From NCBI RefSeq assembly GCF_001984575.1, contig NZ_LZNS01000001.1, positions 685,938-749,937 of the forward strand: a stretch of 64,000 nt of DNA, read 5' to 3'. This stretch comes from Streptomyces sp. MP131-18. Lineage in GTDB: Bacteria; Actinomycetota; Actinomycetes; Streptomycetales; Streptomycetaceae. The notes below the pieces were generated by a model, which had not been told where the DNA came from, ran no database searches, and saw only the letters and a list, made by a program, of their open reading frames with translations. The position numbers were made by a program, and so were the translations under genes. Every line of letters starts with the position of its first letter. The first letter of the stretch is position 1. This document shows positions 41,978 to 53,514 of the stretch, one piece after another.

Positions 41978-43414
41978 ATGGCGCGGCAGGCACAGATCGG
42001 TGTCACCGGGCTTGCGGTGATGGGCAGCAATCTCGCCCGCAACTTCGCCAGGCACGGGCACACCGTTGCCGTGCACAACCGCACCGCCGCCAAGACGCGG
42101 GCGCTGGTCGAGGAGTTCGGCCACGAGGGGGACTTCGTTCCCGCGGAGTCCGCGCAGGAGTTCGTGGCCGCGCTCGAGCGACCGCGCCGACTGGTGATCA
42201 TGGTCAAGGCGGGCGCCGCGACGGACGCGGTGATCGACGAGTTCGCCGAGCTGCTGGAGCCCGGCGACATGATCATGGACGGCGGCAACGCCCACTTCGA
42301 GGACACCAGGCGCCGCGAGGCCGCGCTGAAGGAGCGCGGCCTGCACTTCGTGGGCTGCGGCATCTCCGGCGGCGAGGAGGGCGCGCTGAACGGCCCGAGC
42401 ATCATGCCGGGCGGCTCCGCCGAGTCCTACCAGGCGCTCGGCCCCCTGCTGGAGAGCATTTCGGCGAAGGTCGACGGCGAGCCGTGCTGCGCGCACATCG
42501 GCCCGGACGGCGCGGGACACTTCGTCAAGATGGTGCACAACGGCATCGAGTACGCCGACATGCAGCTCATCGCCGAGGCGTACGACCTGCTCCGCAAGGT
42601 CGCCGGGTACGAGCCGGCGCAGATCGCCGACATCTTCCGCAAGTGGAACACGGGGCGGCTCGACTCCTACCTCATCGAGATCACCGCCGAGGTCCTGGCC
42701 CACACCGACGCGGACACCGGCGGCCCGTTCGTCGACATCGTCGCCGACCGCGCCGAGCAGAAGGGCACCGGCCGGTGGACGGTGCAGACCGCGCTCGACC
42801 TCGGGGTGCCCGTCTCCGGTATCGCCGAGGCGGTCTTCGCCCGCTCCGTGTCCGGCCACGCCGAGCTGCGGGCCGCGGCGGCGGACCTGCCGGGGCCCGA
42901 ACGGCCGGAGCTGCACCCGGACGACGCGGCCCGCTTCACGGAGCACGTGGAACAGGCGCTGTACGCCTCGAAGATCGTGGCCTACGCGCAGGGCTGGCAC
43001 CTGATCCAGACCGGCAGCGAGCAGTACGGCTGGCACATCGACCGCGCCTCGGTCGCGGCGATCTGGCGCGGCGGCTGCATCATCAGGGCCAGGTTCCTCG
43101 ACGAGATCCGCGCCGCGTACCGCGGCGGCCAGGCGCCGGTGACGCTGCTGACCGACCCGACGTTCGGCGAGGCGCTGCGCGCCGCGCAGAACGCGTGGCG
43201 GCACGTGGTCGCCCGGGCGACGGAGCTGGGCGTTCCCGCGCCGGGCTTCTCCGCGGCGCTGGCGTACTACGACACGCTGCGGGCCGGCCGGCTGCCCGCG
43301 GCGCTGGTGCAGGGGCAGCGGGACTACTTCGGCGCCCACACCTACCAGCGCACGGACAAGGACGGTTCCTACCACACGCTGTGGGGCGGGGACCGCAGCG
43401 AGCGCAAGGAGTGA
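41978..43414 (+). CDS. gnd: 6-phosphogluconate dehydrogenase (decarboxylating)
   Basis: 478 residues, full length for the dimeric class. The dinucleotide motif GVTGLAVMGSNLARNFA replaces the usual G-L-x-V-M-G; the second half has the NADP-binding VHNRT. The catalytic region contains GISGGEEGA and the Lys/Asn motif GHFVKMVHNGIEY. RGGCIIRA and SGFS-like AALAYYD follow. AGGAG lies 8 bases before the ATG. It catalyses 6-phosphogluconate to ribulose-5-phosphate plus CO2 and NADPH in the pentose phosphate pathway. It stands alone and is convergent with the GH1 operon across a strong terminator. Confidence 0.96.
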   Translation: MARQAQIGVTGLAVMGSNLARNFARHGHTVAVHNRTAAKTRALVEEFGHEGDFVPAESAQEFVAALERPRRLVIMVKAGAATDAVIDEFAELLEPGDMIMDGGNAHFEDTRRREAALKERGLHFVGCGISGGEEGALNGPSIMPGGSAESYQALGPLLESISAKVDGEPCCAHIGPDGAGHFVKMVHNGIEYADMQLIAEAYDLLRKVAGYEPAQIADIFRKWNTGRLDSYLIEITAEVLAHTDADTGGPFVDIVADRAEQKGTGRWTVQTALDLGVPVSGIAEAVFARSVSGHAELRAAAADLPGPERPELHPDDAARFTEHVEQALYASKIVAYAQGWHLIQTGSEQYGWHIDRASVAAIWRGGCIIRARFLDEIRAAYRGGQAPVTLLTDPTFGEALRAAQNAWRHVVARATELGVPAPGFSAALAYYDTLRAGRLPAALVQGQRDYFGAHTYQRTDKDGSYHTLWGGDRSERKE

Positions 43415-43418
43415 GCCA

Positions 43419-43452
43419 CGGGGCGGTCCGGCACCCGGGCCGGACCGCCCCG
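43419..43452. terminator. Bidirectional terminator between gnd and the GH1 operon
   Basis: A perfect 14-base-pair stem (CGGGGCGGTCCGGC and its complement) with a 6-base loop, between the convergent stop codons at 43414 and 43466. It probably serves both transcripts. Confidence 0.85.
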
Positions 43453-43465
43453 CTCCCGCCCGGGG

Positions 43466-44881
<1,416 letters not shown>

Positions 44882-44892
44882 GAGGCTCCTGG

Positions 44893-45908
<1,016 letters not shown>

Positions 45909-45912
<4 letters not shown>

Positions 45913-46898
45913 GTGCTGGTGTCCTTCCGGGTCGTCGTCTCGTCCCGGGGGGCGCGCACCACAGGGGTGAAGCCGACGCGCATCCGCACGGACCGGTCGG
46001 GGCGGCCCTCCGAGCGCAGCCGGGGATTGATGAACTCGTCGATGCCGAAGTTGATGAGGGACAGGGCGGTGCCGAGCAGGGCGATGCACAGTCCGGCGGG
46101 CACGAACCACCACCAGGCGTCCTGGGCGAGTGCCTGGTTGCTCTGGGCCCAGAAGAGGACGGTGCCCCAGTTCCAGTGCGAGATGTCGGCGACGCCGATG
46201 AAGGCGAGGGTGATCTCGGCGAGCACGGCGAAGATCACCGTGCCGATGAATCCGGAGGCGATGACGGGCGTGAGGTTGGGCAGCAGTTCGAAGACGATGA
46301 TGCGCCAGGTGGACTCGCCGGTGGCGCGGGCGGCCTGGACGTAGTCGCGGCTGCGCAGCGACAGCGTCTGGGCGCGCAGCACCCGGGCACCCCAGGCCCA
46401 CGAGGTGAGCCCGATGACCATGGCGATGGTCAGGTCGTTGGTCTCGGGCAGGAGGCTGGTCACGATGATGATGAGCGGCAGGCCCGGGATCACCAGGAAG
46501 ACGTTGCTGACCGAGGAGAGCACTTCGTCCCCGACGCCGCCGAGGTAGCCGGCGGTGACGCCGATGAGCACGCCGAGCACGGTGGCGACGACGGCGGCGG
46601 TGAAGCCGACGACGAGCACGCCCCGGGTGCCGACCAGGATCTGGGAGAAGATGTCCTGCCCGGTCTGCGTGGTGCCGAACGGGTGGTCGAGGGACGGCGG
46701 CTGGAGCAGGTCGTCGCTGCGGGCGGAGGGGTCGTAGGGCGCCAGCCAGGAGCCGGCGACGGCCAGCACGACGAAGACGCCGAGGATGATCAGGCCGATG
46801 AGGGTCTTCCGGTTGCGCAGGAATCGCAGCCGGTCCCGCCGGGGGGCCTCGGCCGCTTCCCCGGCGACGACGGCGGTTTCTGTGGCTTGGAGTGCCAT
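45909..46898 (-). CDS. ABC importer permease (OppC/DppC-like)
   Basis: 329 residues with about six membrane segments and a long N-terminal cytoplasmic extension ending RNRKTLIGLIILGVFVVLAV. The conserved loop LRSRDYVQAARATGESTWR is the EAA-type coupling helix, and the helix NDLTIAMVIGLTSWAWG is typical. The ATG (46898) lies five bases after the OppB-type stop. Confidence 0.93.
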
Positions 46899-46903
46899 GG
46901 TCG

Positions 46904-47884
46904 CTACGCCTCCCGTCGGGTGCGTGGGTCAAGGAGCAGGTACACGAGGTCGGCGACGAGGTTGGCGGCGAGCACGGCGAGGGTGATGAAGAGGAAGACG
47001 CCCTGCATGAGGGGGTAGTCCTTGGCGCCCACGCCCTGGAACAGCACGTAGCCGATGCCGGGGTAGGAGAAGACCATCTCCACCAGCAGGGTGCCGCCGA
47101 CGATGAAGCCGAGGGACAGCGCGAAGTTGGAGATGTTCGGCAGGATCGCGTTGCGCGCGGCGTAGGAGAACATGACGCGCCGCTCGGGCAGGCCCTTGGC
47201 GTGCGCGACGAGCACGTAGTCCTCCGCGGAGACGGAGACCATCATGTTGCGCATGCCGAGTATCCAGCCGGCGATGGCGCTGACGATGATGGTGACGCCC
47301 GGCAGGACGCCGTGGTAGATGGCGCTGGAGATGAAATCCCAGCTGAACTCGGGCACCAGGCCGTTGTCGTAGCCGCCCGAGGCGGGGAAGACCGGCCACT
47401 GCACCGCGAACAGGGCGATGGCGATGAGGCCGAGCCAGAAGTAGGGGATGGCGGAGAGGAACGTGGTGACGGGCAGCATGCCGTCCAGCCAGGAGCCGCG
47501 CCGCCACCCGGCGTAGACGCCGATCCCGGTGCCGAGGAGGAAGCTGATGATGGTGGTGATCCCCATCAGCGACAGCGTCCAGGGCATGCTCTGCCCGATG
47601 ATCTCCGAGACGCCGGTGGGGAAGTAGGTGAACGAGGTGCCCAGGTCCCCGTCGAACAGGTTGCCCCAGTAGTCCAGGTACTGCCGCCACAGGGACGCTT
47701 CCTGGTCGAGGCCGAACAGGGTGCGCAGGGAGTCGATGGCCTGGGTGCTGAGCTGGCCCTGATAGCGGTTGATCAGGGACTGCACGGGGTCGCCCGGCAT
47801 CATCCGCGGGATGAAGAAGTTGATGGTGATGGCCGCCCAGGCCGTGAAGACGTAGAACGCCAGGCGTTGAACGAGGTACCTCAC
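46904..47884 (-). CDS. ABC importer permease (OppB/DppB-like)
   Basis: 326 residues beginning at a GTG that overlaps the OppF-type stop (47881-47884). [20 protein letters not shown] is the first membrane segment, and [11 protein letters not shown] follows it as in DppB. The coupling loop is [19 protein letters not shown]. It forms the heterodimeric channel with the OppC-type protein. Confidence 0.93.
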   Translation of the reverse strand: MRYLVQRLAFYVFTAWAAITINFFIPRMMPGDPVQSLINRYQGQLSTQAIDSLRTLFGLDQEASLWRQYLDYWGNLFDGDLGTSFTYFPTGVSEIIGQSMPWTLSLMGITTIISFLLGTGIGVYAGWRRGSWLDGMLPVTTFLSAIPYFWLGLIAIALFAVQWPVFPASGGYDNGLVPEFSWDFISSAIYHGVLPGVTIIVSAIAGWILGMRNMMVSVSAEDYVLVAHAKGLPERRVMFSYAARNAILPNISNFALSLGFIVGGTLLVEMVFSYPGIGYVLFQGVGAKDYPLMQGVFLFITLAVLAANLVADLVYLLLDPRTRREA

Positions 47885-48978
47885 GCGGGTGCCTCCTGGG
47901 GGGCGGGCCGCTCCTCGGTGGTGCCGTCGTACAGCCAGCAGGCGGCCCACTGGCCGTCGGCGAGGTCGAAGCGCGGCGGCACGTCGGTGCGGCAGCGGGC
48001 CATCGCCATCGGGCAGCGCGGGTGGAACCGGCAGCCCGGGGGCGGCGATATGAGGCTGGGCGGCTCGCCGCCGGCCTCTCCGCCCTCGGTGGCGTCGCCG
48101 GCCCCGGGCTCCTCGCCCGCGCCGGTGATGCGGTCCGGGTCGGGGGCGGAGCCGATGAGCAGCTGCGTGTAGGGGTGGGCGGGCCGCTGGGTGACGGTCT
48201 CGCTGTCGCCGCCCTCGACCATGCGTCCCGCGTACATCACCAGGGTCTCGTCGGCGAAGTAGCGGGCGGAGGCGATGTCGTGGGTGATGTACAGGATCGC
48301 CAGGTTGAGGCGTTCCTTGAGGTCGCGCAGGAGGTTGAGGATGCCGAGCCGGATGGACACGTCCAGCATGGACACCGGCTCGTCGGCCAGCAGGACCTTG
48401 GGGTCGGCGGCCATGGCGCGGGCGATGGCGACGCGCTGGCGCTGGCCGCCGGAAAGCTCGTGGGGGAACTTGTCGACGTAACGGTCCGGCGGCGTGAGGT
48501 GCACGCGGCCCAGCAGCTCCGTGAGGGCCTGCTCCAGCTCGGCGGCGGTCCGGCCGGCGCGGCCGTGGATGCGCAGGGCGCGCGTGAGGTGGTAGCGCAC
48601 CGTGTGCGTGGGGTTGAGGGAGCCGAAGGGGTCCTGGAAGATGAGCTGGACCTGACGGCAGTAAGCGCGGAACGACTTGCCGCGGGCGGCGCGCACCGGC
48701 TTTCCCGACAGGCGGAGTTCGCCCGAGGTCGCCGGATAGAGCTGTGCGAGCAGCCGCGCGATGGTGGACTTCCCCGAGCCGGACTCCCCCACCACGGCGG
48801 TCACGGTGCCGCGGCGCAGCCGCAGCGACACGTCGTCGACGGCGTGGACCACGGGCCGGTCGCGTTCGGCGATGCTGCGCAGCGTACGCCGCACCCGGAA
48901 GTGCTTGCTGAGATCACGGGCCTCGAGGACCACGTCGGGACGGGGGGCGTCGCGGGGCGCATCAGGTTTTTCGGGCAT
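47881..48978 (-). CDS. Oligopeptide/sugar-type ABC ATPase (OppF-like)
   Basis: 365 residues. Walker [10 protein letters not shown], signature [15 protein letters not shown] and Walker [13 protein letters not shown] are present. The C-terminal extension carries [14 protein letters not shown], the cysteine motif of Opp ATPases. A 15-residue Asp/Glu-rich insert ([13 protein letters not shown]) precedes it. The ATG at 48978 is separated from the binding-protein stop by 113 bases containing a long hairpin. With the OppD-like protein it powers import. Confidence 0.92.
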   Translation of the reverse strand: MPEKPDAPRDAPRPDVVLEARDLSKHFRVRRTLRSIAERDRPVVHAVDDVSLRLRRGTVTAVVGESGSGKSTIARLLAQLYPATSGELRLSGKPVRAARGKSFRAYCRQVQLIFQDPFGSLNPTHTVRYHLTRALRIHGRAGRTAAELEQALTELLGRVHLTPPDRYVDKFPHELSGGQRQRVAIARAMAADPKVLLADEPVSMLDVSIRLGILNLLRDLKERLNLAILYITHDIASARYFADETLVMYAGRMVEGGDSETVTQRPAHPYTQLLIGSAPDPDRITGAGEEPGAGDATEGGEAGGEPPSLISPPPGCRFHPRCPMAMARCRTDVPPRFDLADGQWAACWLYDGTTEERPAPQEAPA

Positions 48979-49013
48979 GACGGATGTCCTTGGGTGACGG
49001 GCGGCGTGAGGGG

Positions 49014-49064
49014 CGCCCGCCCCCGCCGCGGCAGGCGCGGGGGTGGTTGCGGCGGGGGCGGGCG
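49014..49064 (-). promoter_or_regulatory. Long intercistronic stem-loop after the binding-protein gene
   Basis: A perfect 16-base-pair stem (49014-49029 with 49049-49064) around a 19-base loop. It lies downstream of the binding-protein stop and upstream of the OppF-like start on the same strand. Such structures act as partial terminators or RNase barriers that keep binding protein in excess of the membrane complex. Confidence 0.7.
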
Positions 49065-49091
49065 GGCGTGCGGGACCGGCTGACGGCGGTG

Positions 49092-50780
49092 TCAGTCGGC
49101 CGCGTTGGCCGGCTCCAGGTTCAGCACGACGTCGAGCGCTCCGCGCTGCGTGGGCTGCGGCGGCGCGTACGGGTCCTCTTCGGTGGGCCAGCCGACCCAG
49201 TTCTTCGTGCTGTACTCCGCACCGATGGGCCCGGCGACGGTCGGGATCATCGGGACCTCTTCGACGAGGATGCGCTGGAGGGTGTGAAGCGCCTCGGTGC
49301 GCGTTCCCTCGTCGGTCGCGTTGGCGTACTCCTCCAGCGCCTGGTCGGCCTCTTCGTGCTGGAAGCGGCCGAAGTTCCCGGCCGGGGAGGCCTCACCGAT
49401 CGGCTTGTAATTGTCGCCGTCCATGATGTGCTGGTACATGTCGTACGGCGTGGCGCCGGTGTTGGTCCAGTGCAGGGTGGCGTCGAAGCCGCCGGCGTTC
49501 ACCGAGTTGGTCCAGGCGTCCACGGTCTGCGTCTCGACGGTGGCCTCGATGCCGATCTCGGCGAGGTTGTCGGAGATGATGGACAGGGCGGTCAGGTAGT
49601 CCGACCAGCCGGCGGGGTCGGTCAGGGTGAGGCTGACGGGTTCGCCCTCGGGGGTGTTGAGGGTGTCGCCGGTCAGCTCGTACCCGGCCTCCTCCAGGAC
49701 CTGCCGGGCGCCCTCGACGTCGATCTCCTGCGTGACGCCCTGGTATTCGGGCGCCAGGAAGGACTCGCCCGCGGGCAGCGGCAGGCCCGTCGGGTTCTCC
49801 AGCGCCGGGTAGAGGCCGGCGTGCGCCTGCTCGTGAATGGCCTGCCGGTCGATCACCATGGCCATCGCGCGGCGCAGTGCGGGATCGTCGAACGGCTCAC
49901 GCTCCACGTTGATCCACAGCCCGTGAATGCCGAGCCCTGTGGGGAACCACAGCTTGTGGTTCTCCGGGTCCCGGTCGACGAAGACGTTCTCGTAGTCGGG
50001 CATGAAGACGAACGACCACTCGGTGTCGCCGTTCGCGAGGGCCGTGGTCTGCGCGTTGTTGTCGTTGTAGGAGGTGTACCGAAGCTCCTCGACGGCCGGC
50101 AGGTCCTGCCAGTAGGAGTCGCGGCGGGTCAGCGTCACCGTCTGCGGGGTGAAGCTCTCCAGCACGTAGGGGCCGGTGCCGACCGGCTCCTGGTTCTCGA
50201 AGGTCTCCGGCGCATCCAGCTCGCCCCATATGTGCTCGGGAACGATGTAGGTGTCGAGAATCCGCGTCTGGTTGACGAACTGGGACTCGGCGAAGTTGAC
50301 GGTGACGGTGCTGCCGTCGAGGACGACGTCCTCGTAGGGGATGCCCGCGGTGTTGAGCGCATCGTTGCTCGCGAGCAGTTCGAAGGTGAACGCGACGTCC
50401 TCGGCGCTGAACGGCTCGTCGTCCGACCAGGTGGGCCCGTCCTGGATGGTGAAGCTGACCGAGGTGAAGTCCTCGGCCCACTCCCAGGCGGTGGCCAGCC
50501 ACGGCTTCGGCTCCTGCTCCGGCCGCACCACGTTCGTCATGGCGAGCGGTTCGTAGATCATGGCCCGGTAGCCCAGCGACGCGCCTGCCGAGGTGTCCAG
50601 GAACGGGTTGCTGTTGTCGGCCTGGGGCCCGTTCGGCATGCCCACGTTCAGCACACCGCCGCTGCCGCTCCCCGGCCCCTCGGGGCCGGAGGAGCCCGAA
50701 CAGCCGGCGAGCACGGCAAGTGCCAGCAGGGCGCTGCCGGCGGCCGTGATGGTACTGCGCGTTCGCGCATGGACTCTCAT
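49092..50780 (-). CDS. Family 5 extracellular solute-binding lipoprotein (Opp/Dpp-like)
   Basis: 562 residues. Signal peptide with lipobox LAGC (Cys near residue 27) and a Ser/Gly linker ([15 protein letters not shown]). SBP-5 motifs include [22 protein letters not shown] (start of the conserved strand set) and [13 protein letters not shown]. The mature protein also contains [14 protein letters not shown], the last conserved helix. Although this family is best known for peptides, several members linked to GH1 genes bind cello-oligosaccharides or beta-glucosides, so a sugar ligand is likely here. GGGAG lies 9 bases upstream of the ATG. Confidence 0.9.
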   Translation of the reverse strand: MRVHARTRSTITAAGSALLALAVLAGCSGSSGPEGPGSGSGGVLNVGMPNGPQADNSNPFLDTSAGASLGYRAMIYEPLAMTNVVRPEQEPKPWLATAWEWAEDFTSVSFTIQDGPTWSDDEPFSAEDVAFTFELLASNDALNTAGIPYEDVVLDGSTVTVNFAESQFVNQTRILDTYIVPEHIWGELDAPETFENQEPVGTGPYVLESFTPQTVTLTRRDSYWQDLPAVEELRYTSYNDNNAQTTALANGDTEWSFVFMPDYENVFVDRDPENHKLWFPTGLGIHGLWINVEREPFDDPALRRAMAMVIDRQAIHEQAHAGLYPALENPTGLPLPAGESFLAPEYQGVTQEIDVEGARQVLEEAGYELTGDTLNTPEGEPVSLTLTDPAGWSDYLTALSIISDNLAEIGIEATVETQTVDAWTNSVNAGGFDATLHWTNTGATPYDMYQHIMDGDNYKPIGEASPAGNFGRFQHEEADQALEEYANATDEGTRTEALHTLQRILVEEVPMIPTVAGPIGAEYSTKNWVGWPTEEDPYAPPQPTQRGALDVVLNLEPANAAD

Positions 50781-50848
50781 GGGGAAACTCCCGGGATCGT
50801 GAACTGTGGGTCGGATCTGCTGGGACGTCGGGGGGACCGTGGGGATCG

Positions 50849-51850
50849 TCAGCCGGGAGCGGAGGACCGGATGACGAATTCGGTGGGCAGGACGGTCGGG
50901 GCCGCCTGGAGCGGGGTGACGCCGCCGAGGTGCTCGATCATGCGGCGGGCCGCCGCCTCCCCCATGGCTCGCATGGGCTGACGGACCGTGGTCAGCGGCG
51001 GCTCGGTGTAGGCGGCGATCGGGATGTCGTCGAAGCCGATGACGGCGACGTCGTCCGGCACCCGGCGGCCGGCGGCGCGCAGGGCGTGCAGGGCGCCGGT
51101 GGCGCTGAGGTCGTTGTGGGCGAAGACGGAGTCGAAGGGGACGCCCTCGGTAAGGGCGCGTTCGATCACGGTCTGGCCGCAGCGGACGGTGAAATCCCCC
51201 GCGGCGACCCGGGTGGCGGGCTGGGCGACCCCGCGTTCGCGCAGCACCCCGACGAATCCCGTCAGCCGGTCCTGCACACACCCGAAGTGCCGGGGCCCGG
51301 TGATGATCAGCGGGGCGCGGCGGCCGGAGTCCAGCAGGTGCGCGGCGGCAGCCGCGGCGCCCTCGGCGTTGGTGGTCGCCACGGAGGGGAAGTCGGGGCG
51401 CTGCCCGCGGTCGTCGACCATGACCAGCGGCAGGCCCTGCCGGTGCAGGGCGGCGATGGAACGCAGCGTGTTCTCGGGCTCGATGACCAGCACCCCGTCG
51501 AAGGCGCGCGCGGACACCTGGCTGGTGAACTGGGCCATCGAGTCCTCACCCCGGTTGCAGGTGAAGAGCAGCAGGCCGTACCCGGCCGCCTCGACGGTGT
51601 CCGCGACGCCCTGGAGCACCTCCCCCACCCAGGGCCAGGTCAGCGAAGGAACGAGCATGGCCAGGGTGCGGTTGCTGCCGCGCGCCAGGCCGACGGCACG
51701 CGAACTGGGGACGTAGCCCAACTTGGCGATGACGGCGCGGACCCGGTCGGCGGTCTCCGCGTCCACCTCGCCCTTGCCGTTGAGCACACGCGAGACCGTG
51801 GTCTTGCTGACCGCCGCGTTACGGGCGACATCGGCGATGGTGACACGCAT
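50849..51850 (-). CDS. LacI family regulator of the GH1/Opp operon
   Basis: 333 residues. HTH VTIADVARNAAVSKTTVSRV at residues 3-22 with the canonical recognition helix TVSRVLNGKG, and hinge SSRAVGLARGSN. The effector domain begins LAMLVPSLTWPWV. It is the first gene of the operon, so it would control itself and the importer. Candidate operators lie at 51910-51927 and 51998-52007, the second being CebR-box-like. The likely inducer is a beta-linked disaccharide, by association. Confidence 0.92.
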   Translation of the reverse strand: MRVTIADVARNAAVSKTTVSRVLNGKGEVDAETADRVRAVIAKLGYVPSSRAVGLARGSNRTLAMLVPSLTWPWVGEVLQGVADTVEAAGYGLLLFTCNRGEDSMAQFTSQVSARAFDGVLVIEPENTLRSIAALHRQGLPLVMVDDRGQRPDFPSVATTNAEGAAAAAAHLLDSGRRAPLIITGPRHFGCVQDRLTGFVGVLRERGVAQPATRVAAGDFTVRCGQTVIERALTEGVPFDSVFAHNDLSATGALHALRAAGRRVPDDVAVIGFDDIPIAAYTEPPLTTVRQPMRAMGEAAARRMIEHLGGVTPLQAAPTVLPTEFVIRSSAPG

Positions 51851-51909
51851 GGACGGGCTCCTCGGCAGCTGAGCAGGCTGCGCGCCGCACGTGCGGCGGC
51901 AGCGCCGAC

Positions 51910-51927
51910 ACCGGTTCCGGAACCGGT
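51910..51927. promoter_or_regulatory. LacI-family operator, perfect 18-base palindrome
   Basis: ACCGGTTCC joined to its complement GGAACCGGT, with a central CG. It lies about 20 bases downstream of the predicted -10 on the minus strand, a position where bound repressor would block transcription. The flanking bases extend a second GGTTCC half-site to 51930. Confidence 0.7.
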
Positions 51928-51945
51928 TCCGGCGAAGTTGCGTGG

Positions 51946-51975
51946 GAGTTAACCGCTCCGCTCACGAGCCGTCAA
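51946..51975 (-). promoter_or_regulatory. Promoter of the LacI-Opp-GH1 operon
   Basis: On the minus strand, TTGACG (51975-51970), an 18-base spacer, then TAACTC (51951-51946). The start point should fall near 51939, between the two palindromes. The -10 is a weak match. Confidence 0.55.
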
Positions 51976-51995
51976 TAGATCACACCAGATTGTTT

Positions 51996-52009
51996 TGAGA
52001 GCGCTCTAC
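51996..52009. promoter_or_regulatory. CebR-box-like palindrome upstream of the LacI-Opp-GH1 promoter
   Basis: TGAGAGCGCTCTAC, of which AGAGCGCTCT is a perfect 10-base palindrome. It matches the CebR consensus TGGGAGCGCTCCCA at 10 of 14 positions, including the core GAGCGCTC. It lies about 60 bases upstream of the predicted start point. Confidence 0.55.
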
Positions 52010-52541
52010 TTTTGATTTTGCCTTCAAGAAGTGAACTGATAAATCCTTTTACTTGGTCTGACCAGCGGGAAGTGTGTCGTGGTCACGATGGGCCTTTGGT
52101 TCCACGCGGGCGAGACGGCGGTCGAGCAGGACCCGCTCCCCGCACCGCCATAACGGCGCGGACCGTTACGACCGCGAACGGTTTCGCGGCTGCCGCGGCC
52201 GCCCCGGACGCGGCGGCGGACCCGCGCGTCCGTCGCGGGTCGGGGGCGCGCGGCCTGCGGAGACGTCAGGCGCCGGGCGGCACCGGCCGTGAGCGGGACC
52301 CCAGCGGAACCCGAGCGAGCCTCAAGAGGTGTTCGGGTGCGGCACGTTCACCGTCGCTCGACGGCCGCGGCTCCGGCCCGCCTTCGCACCGTGAACGGTT
52401 GCTCCGTCGGCCGTACGGGGGACCTGCCGCCGGTGGGCGGCCTGTCGGCCGAAGACGCCTCCCCGCGCCTGGCACCGTGCCCGGCAGGGGCGCGGGACGT
52501 ACGCGCGCACCAGCGGCACGGCCACGGGAATTGAGGAGCAC

Positions 52542-53513
52542 ATGCAGATCGGGTACAAGCTGGCGGCGGAGGGATACGGACCGGAAGAGCTGGTGCGGCA
52601 GGCCGAGCTGGCCGAGCGGTCCGGGTTCGACTTCGTGGAGATCAGCGACCACTTCCACCCCTGGCTCGACAACCAGGGGCACTCCCCCTTCGCCTGGAGC
52701 GTGCTGGGCGCCATCGCCGCCCGCACCGAACGCATCGGCCTGGCGACGGGCGTCACCTGCCCCACCGTCCGCTACCACCCGGCGATCGTGGCCCAGGCCG
52801 CCGCGACCCTCGGCCTGCTCTCCGGCGGCAGGTTCACGCTCGGCATCGGCTCGGGGGAACGGCTCAACGAGCACGTGGTCGGCCGCGGCTTCCCCGACTC
52901 CGTTCACGTGCGGCACGAGATGCTGCGCGAGGCGCTGGAGATCATCCGCCTGCTGTGGCGGGGCGGATACCGCTCCTACGACGGCAGGTACCTGCGCGTG
53001 GAGGACGCCAGGATCTTCGACCTGCCCGCCGCGCCGCCGCTGATCGCGGTGGCCGCCGGCGGCGAGGAGGCGGCGGAAATCGCCGCCGCGCTCGGCGACG
53101 GCCTGTTCGCCACCGAGCCGCGGCAGGAGATCGTCCAGCGGTACCACGACAGCGGCGGCGCCGGACCCCGCTACGCCGAGGTGCCGGTCGCCTGGGCCGA
53201 GGACACCCATCGCGCGGCCGCGGCGGCGCTGGAGACCAGCCGGTGGGCCGTGACCGGCTGGAAGGTCATGAGCGAGCTGCCGAACCCGGTGAACTTCGAG
53301 GCCGCCTCCACGACGGTCCGCGAGGAGGACATCCTCGCCCAGTTCGCGTGCGGCACCGACCCGGATCGTTACGCCGAGGTCGCCCAGAACTACGTCGATG
53401 CCGGCTTCGACCGGCTGGTGATGCAGAACGCGGGTCCCGACCCCGACGGCTTCGCGGACTTCTACCACCGCGAACTCGACCAGCGGCTGCGCGCCCTGAC
53501 GCCGCGGGGCTGA
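52542..53513 (+). CDS. F420-dependent luciferase-like oxidoreductase (TIGR03557 type)
   Basis: 323 residues, a TIM-barrel of the luciferase-like monooxygenase family. Motifs: FVEISDHFHPWLDNQGHSPF, LATGVTCPTVRYHPAI, GLLSGGRFTLGIGSGERLNEH and PLIAVAAGGEEAAE, all typical of F420-dependent dehydrogenases related to Fgd. GAGG lies about 10 bases before the ATG. Substrate unknown; it could be a glucose-6-phosphate dehydrogenase-like enzyme. The gene is convergent with the LAL regulator, separated by one base. Confidence 0.88.
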   Translation: MQIGYKLAAEGYGPEELVRQAELAERSGFDFVEISDHFHPWLDNQGHSPFAWSVLGAIAARTERIGLATGVTCPTVRYHPAIVAQAAATLGLLSGGRFTLGIGSGERLNEHVVGRGFPDSVHVRHEMLREALEIIRLLWRGGYRSYDGRYLRVEDARIFDLPAAPPLIAVAAGGEEAAEIAAALGDGLFATEPRQEIVQRYHDSGGAGPRYAEVPVAWAEDTHRAAAAALETSRWAVTGWKVMSELPNPVNFEAASTTVREEDILAQFACGTDPDRYAEVAQNYVDAGFDRLVMQNAGPDPDGFADFYHRELDQRLRALTPRG

Positions 53514-53514
53514 G

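Larger units (their letters stand above)
51851..52541. other. Intergenic region with the GH1-operon promoter and operators
   Basis: About 690 bases between the divergent LacI and luciferase-like genes. The LacI-proximal half contains a promoter, two palindromes and an A+T-rich stretch (51975-52060). The remainder (52060-52540) is G+C-rich with no plausible gene; the open frames there lack codon structure and ribosome binding sites. No tRNA or terminator was recognised. Confidence 0.65.
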
